From Microvirga rosea (lineage in GTDB: Bacteria; Pseudomonadota; Alphaproteobacteria; Rhizobiales; Beijerinckiaceae): a stretch of DNA of 64,000 bases. Below, piece after piece: positions 61,380 to 64,000 of the stretch. A program made the translations under genes and the position numbers. The stretch covers positions 1 to 64,000 of the forward strand of contig NZ_JAJDOP010000010.1 of NCBI RefSeq assembly GCF_020595095.1, read 5' to 3'. Below the pieces are notes generated by a model that was not told the DNA's origin, did no database searches, and worked only from the letters and a program-made list of their open reading frames with translations. Positions within the stretch are counted from its first letter, which is position 1. Each line of letters opens with the position of its first letter.

Positions 61380-61488
61380 GTCCATCCTCACAGGAAGGCT
61401 CCGCAAGGAGAGTTTCCCTTGCGGAACGATCAATAGGTTACAAGAAACGGCAAGGCGGAGCCGCCTTGCCGCGAAGAGATCGAGCTGC

Positions 61489-62532
61489 CTATTTCGGCAG
61501 GTTCTTCACCTCGTTATCCCACTTGGACAAAAGCCGCTTGCGCTCGTCCGACGACCCGTACTTGGCGAAATCGAAGTTGATCAGCTTGATCTCACTGAGC
61601 TTGGGAGCCTGGGGCGGAACGGGCGTGTTCTTGTTGGACGGCACTTGATAGGACTTGGCTTCCGCACCGAGTTTCTGGGCATCGGGAGTCAGGGCCCAAT
61701 CATAGAACTTTTTGGCGCTGTCCATGTTCTTGGCGCCCTTGATGATCGACATGGAGCCGATCTCGTAGCCTGTTCCTTCGCAGGGGGCGACGACCTTTAC
61801 GGGGGCCTTGTCCACCACCATCGTCACGATGTCATGCATGAACGCGATGCCGACGGTCGTCTCTCCGAGCGCCATGGCCTTGGCGGGAGCCGCGCCGGAC
61901 TTGGTGTACTGATTGATGTTCTTGTGCAGGGCCTTCAGATATTCGAAGCCCTTGTCCTCGCCCATCAGCTGGATGATCGTGGCGAGCAGGGTGTAGGAGG
62001 TTCCCGAGGAATTCGGGTCCGCAACCTGCACCTCGTCCTTCAGCTTCGGGTCGAGGAGATCCGCCCAGCATTTCGGCTCGATGCCCTTGGACTTGATCAG
62101 CTCCGTGTTGTAGCCGAAACCGAGCGCGCCGGAGTAGATGCCGACCGTCTTGTTCTTGGACTGCTCCCACTGGCGCACGGCCCAGTCCTGCAGTTCTGCG
62201 AGTTTCGGCGACTTGTAATCGACCGTGAGATTTTCCTCGGCGGCCTGCATATGCGGGTCGCCCGTGCCGCCCCACCAGATGTCCGCGCGGGGATTGGCCG
62301 CCTCGGCCTTCACCTGGGCATAAATTTCGCCGGAGCTCTTGCGGGTCATCGAGACCTTGATCCCCGTCTCCCGCTCGAAGGCGGTGGTCATGGCCCGGCA
62401 CCATTCTTCCTGCACGCCGCAGTACATCACGAGGGCCCCCTGGGCCTGGGCTGCGCCGGCGGATAGAAACGACACAGCTGTGGCCGCACTGGCCAGCATC
62501 GTGGTCACGAAGAAGTTCTTTTTCAGTGTCAC
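61489..62532 (-). CDS. ABC transporter substrate-binding protein, Fe3+/phosphonate family
   Basis: Signal peptide (MLASAATAVSFLSAGAAQAQ) is followed by a family 1-type binding protein: VMYCGVQEEWCRAMTTAFER, GIKVSMTRKSSGEIYAQVKA, DIWWGGTGDPHMQAAEE and GIYSGALGFGYNTELIKS. The double-Tyr iron ligand of FbpA-type proteins is not seen in the equivalent region (AFMHDIVTMVVDK), which weakens an iron assignment and leaves phosphonates or other anions possible. It is the first gene of the operon with the permease and ATPase. Confidence 0.88.
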   Translation of the reverse strand: MTLKKNFFVTTMLASAATAVSFLSAGAAQAQGALVMYCGVQEEWCRAMTTAFERETGIKVSMTRKSSGEIYAQVKAEAANPRADIWWGGTGDPHMQAAEENLTVDYKSPKLAELQDWAVRQWEQSKNKTVGIYSGALGFGYNTELIKSKGIEPKCWADLLDPKLKDEVQVADPNSSGTSYTLLATIIQLMGEDKGFEYLKALHKNINQYTKSGAAPAKAMALGETTVGIAFMHDIVTMVVDKAPVKVVAPCEGTGYEIGSMSIIKGAKNMDSAKKFYDWALTPDAQKLGAEAKSYQVPSNKNTPVPPQAPKLSEIKLINFDFAKYGSSDERKRLLSKWDNEVKNLPK

Positions 62533-62739
62533 AGGAATCCTCCCACAGAAATAGATATTGTTTTCGTTGGTCGGCTAAGCTCCAACCATTGTGCCATCCG
62601 GTCAAGGCTTTTGAAGCGCGTCTTTCGGCGTATCTCGGCAGAATTGCCCTTACGATGGTTGGTGATGGGCTTTTCAGGAGACAGGAGCGCAAGCTTCGCT
62701 GTGGAAAAGCGAGGGGACGCCGGGCCCGTTGAGCAGTAT

Positions 62740-63534
62740 CTAGACCGGCTCTCTCCCGATTCCTGTCGCCGCCGAGACGGCATCTGCGAGCCCGGGCGTG
62801 CAGACCAGAACGGGGTTGCCCTTCCGCAACCCCTCCTTGGCAAGGAAGTCGTTGACCCATCCACCGGCTTCTTCGACCACAAGAAGGCCCGCCAGGGCAT
62901 CCCAGGAATTGAGGTGCAGTTCGCAGTAGGCATCAACCCGCCCATCCGCCACATAGGCGATGCCAAGGGTGCCGGATCCCGCCCGGCGAACATTGAAGCC
63001 GAGCGCCTTCAACCTCCCCACCATCGACAGATAAGCCTCCGTGGGCAGGCGGGACGACCACCCGGCCTCCACCGTCGCCTGACGGGCATCCGTCAGGCCG
63101 CTCACCCTGATCGGCTTGCCGTTGAGGCTCGCGCCGCCGCCGCGCCGGGCGGTGTAGAGCTCATCCTGCATCACATCCAGAATGACACCGATCTCGACCT
63201 TCTCATCGCGCACGAACGCGATGGAGGCTGCAAAATGGGGGATTCCCCTGGCAAAGTTGGCCGTTCCGTCAATGGGGTCGACGACCCACACGTCACGCTT
63301 GAAGGAGCCTCCGCCCTCTTCCCCATAAAAAGCATCGTCGGGAAAAAGAGCCAGCAGGCGGTCTCGGATCAGCTCCTCGACCTCGGCGTCGGTGGCCGTC
63401 AGATAATCCTGGGGGCCCTTCATGTCCGCATGCTGCGAGCGTGGCCTCTCGAGGAAGCGCTTGCGCGCCAAGCCCCCGGCCTCCCGTGCGATGGCGCGGG
63501 CAGCGTCAAATCTCAGTTCCAAATCGTCCGGCAT
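62740..63534 (-). CDS. Inositol monophosphatase family protein
   Basis: The Li+-sensitive phosphatase motifs are GEEGGG (metal Glu), VVDPIDGTANFARG (metal Asp pair) and SWDALAGLLVVEEAGG (third Asp). Family members dephosphorylate inositol phosphate, fructose-1,6-bisphosphate, PAP or other sugar phosphates; the exact substrate is open. ATG 63534 (MPDDLELRFD) has GGAAG seven bases upstream and is chosen over a codon at 63570. Length 264 residues, normal. Confidence 0.9.
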   Translation of the reverse strand: MPDDLELRFDAARAIAREAGGLARKRFLERPRSQHADMKGPQDYLTATDAEVEELIRDRLLALFPDDAFYGEEGGGSFKRDVWVVDPIDGTANFARGIPHFAASIAFVRDEKVEIGVILDVMQDELYTARRGGGASLNGKPIRVSGLTDARQATVEAGWSSRLPTEAYLSMVGRLKALGFNVRRAGSGTLGIAYVADGRVDAYCELHLNSWDALAGLLVVEEAGGWVNDFLAKEGLRKGNPVLVCTPGLADAVSAATGIGREPV

Positions 63535-63720
63535 GGTGGTCTTCCGCCCCGAAAAGGCTAAGCCTGGCAAGCGTTGTCAGGCGTTCACACAGATCTGTTA
63601 CAAGTCCAGATCCAGCCCTGTTCGGCTGGATATTGAACAACTTTGCAGTTTGGTTGTTGATTAGCCGGCTCAAATCAATCAGATTTGCCCCACCATCTCA
63701 AGGACCTTCCTGACACAAGA

Positions 63721-64000
63721 ATGCCAAAGAACGTCGAAAAGCTCTCCAAAAGCGCGCTGTGCCAAGTTGCGGCTCTTCCGTTCCGGATCCGGGAGGGAAG
63801 GGTGGAGGTGCTTCTCGTCACGTCGCGAGAGACCAGACGCTGGCTCATTCCTAAGGGTTGGCCCATGAAGGGCAAGAAGCCCTACAAGGCCGCCGCACAG
63901 GAAGCCGTCGAAGAAGCCGGCGTGAAGGGGGCCATCCAGCGTAAGCCCATCGGGTCCTACGAATATTGGAAGCGCCGGACCGAGCACTTCGACCTTTGTC
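63721..64000 (+). CDS. Nudix hydrolase, N-terminal part (cut by window edge)
   Basis: The start MPKNVEKLSKSALCQVAALP is followed by VLLVTSRETRRWLIPKGWPM and the Nudix box region GKKPYKAAAQEAVEEAGVKG. The Nudix consensus GX5EX7REUXEEXGU is met except that the Arg of REUXEE is Gln (QEAVEE). Family members hydrolyse nucleoside-diphosphate-linked compounds, and this subgroup resembles diphosphoinositol-polyphosphate-type enzymes. About 93 residues are present; the C-terminal part is outside the window. Confidence 0.85.
   Translation, partial: MPKNVEKLSKSALCQVAALPFRIREGRVEVLLVTSRETRRWLIPKGWPMKGKKPYKAAAQEAVEEAGVKGAIQRKPIGSYEYWKRRTEHFDLC

Noticed and set aside
1-64000. CRISPR array, rRNA or tRNA genes
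   Set aside because: No regularly spaced repeats, rRNA-like segments or tRNA cloverleaf sequences were recognised by reading; a tRNAscan or Infernal run would settle this.

Overview
The window is high-GC, densely coded chromosomal DNA. It looks alphaproteobacterial, most likely Hyphomicrobiales (Rhizobiales) near Methylobacteriaceae such as Microvirga or Methylobacterium. This rests on a class I lysyl-tRNA synthetase, a PodJ-like Sel1 protein, a DUF6460-type membrane protein, a TauE/TIGR02186 pair and alphaproteobacterial SOS boxes (GAAC-N7-GAAC). No tRNA, rRNA, transposase, integrase or CRISPR array was recognised. Genus-level placement is inference.

Region 1 (1-6725) is the most unusual part: a compact recombination/repair island. 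It holds an SSB (cut by the left edge), three small proteins including a helix-hairpin-helix one, a small coiled-coil protein, an ABC/Rad50-type ATPase, an Mre11/SbcD-type nuclease, a degenerate TnsA-like protein and a phage-type protein with features of single-strand annealing proteins. The Rad50-like protein is circularly permuted. Its Walker B/H-loop lobe comes before its Walker A/Q-loop lobe, and the CxxC zinc hook lies at the C-terminus instead of mid-protein. Four perfect LexA-type boxes sit in the three promoter regions of the island, so it is probably an SOS-induced unit.

Region 2 (6726-16540) is housekeeping and accessory: a small membrane protein, a GT2 glycosyltransferase, a periplasmic solute-binding protein, lysK, an S24 repressor, DUF952-pyrD, a MATE exporter, DUF6460 and an alpha/beta hydrolase. 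Region 3 (16541-25818) contains a NarL-type regulator and the ligase-associated DNA-damage cluster (YjbQ, ATP-dependent ligase, MBL exonuclease, Lhr-type helicase, PdeM phosphoesterase). A methyltransferase and an SDR gene split that cluster.

Region 4 (25819-40079) has a TIGR02186/TauE pair, the PodJ-like protein, and a MerR-controlled beta-oxidation operon (acyl-CoA dehydrogenase, a small membrane protein, thiolase, FadB/J-type protein). A DinB/thioesterase pair, a DsbA-like isomerase and a glutamate-racemase relative whose two catalytic cysteines are both serine follow. Region 5 (40080-48615) holds a giant symporter-histidine kinase hybrid, LysR/DoxX/VOC genes, mscL, an aminotransferase and an AbrB-family membrane protein.

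Region 6 (48616-56046) is an RpiR-controlled cluster: N-formylglutamate-amidohydrolase-family hydrolase, ethanolamine-type permease, glutamine-synthetase-like ligase, aldehyde dehydrogenase and iron alcohol dehydrogenase. Together these would make a complete gamma-glutamyl route for ethanolamine or a similar amino-alcohol. Region 7 (56047-64000) has an HxlR/FMN-reductase pair, a HAD phosphatase, an iron/phosphonate-type ABC importer, an inositol-monophosphatase-family enzyme and a Nudix hydrolase cut by the right edge.
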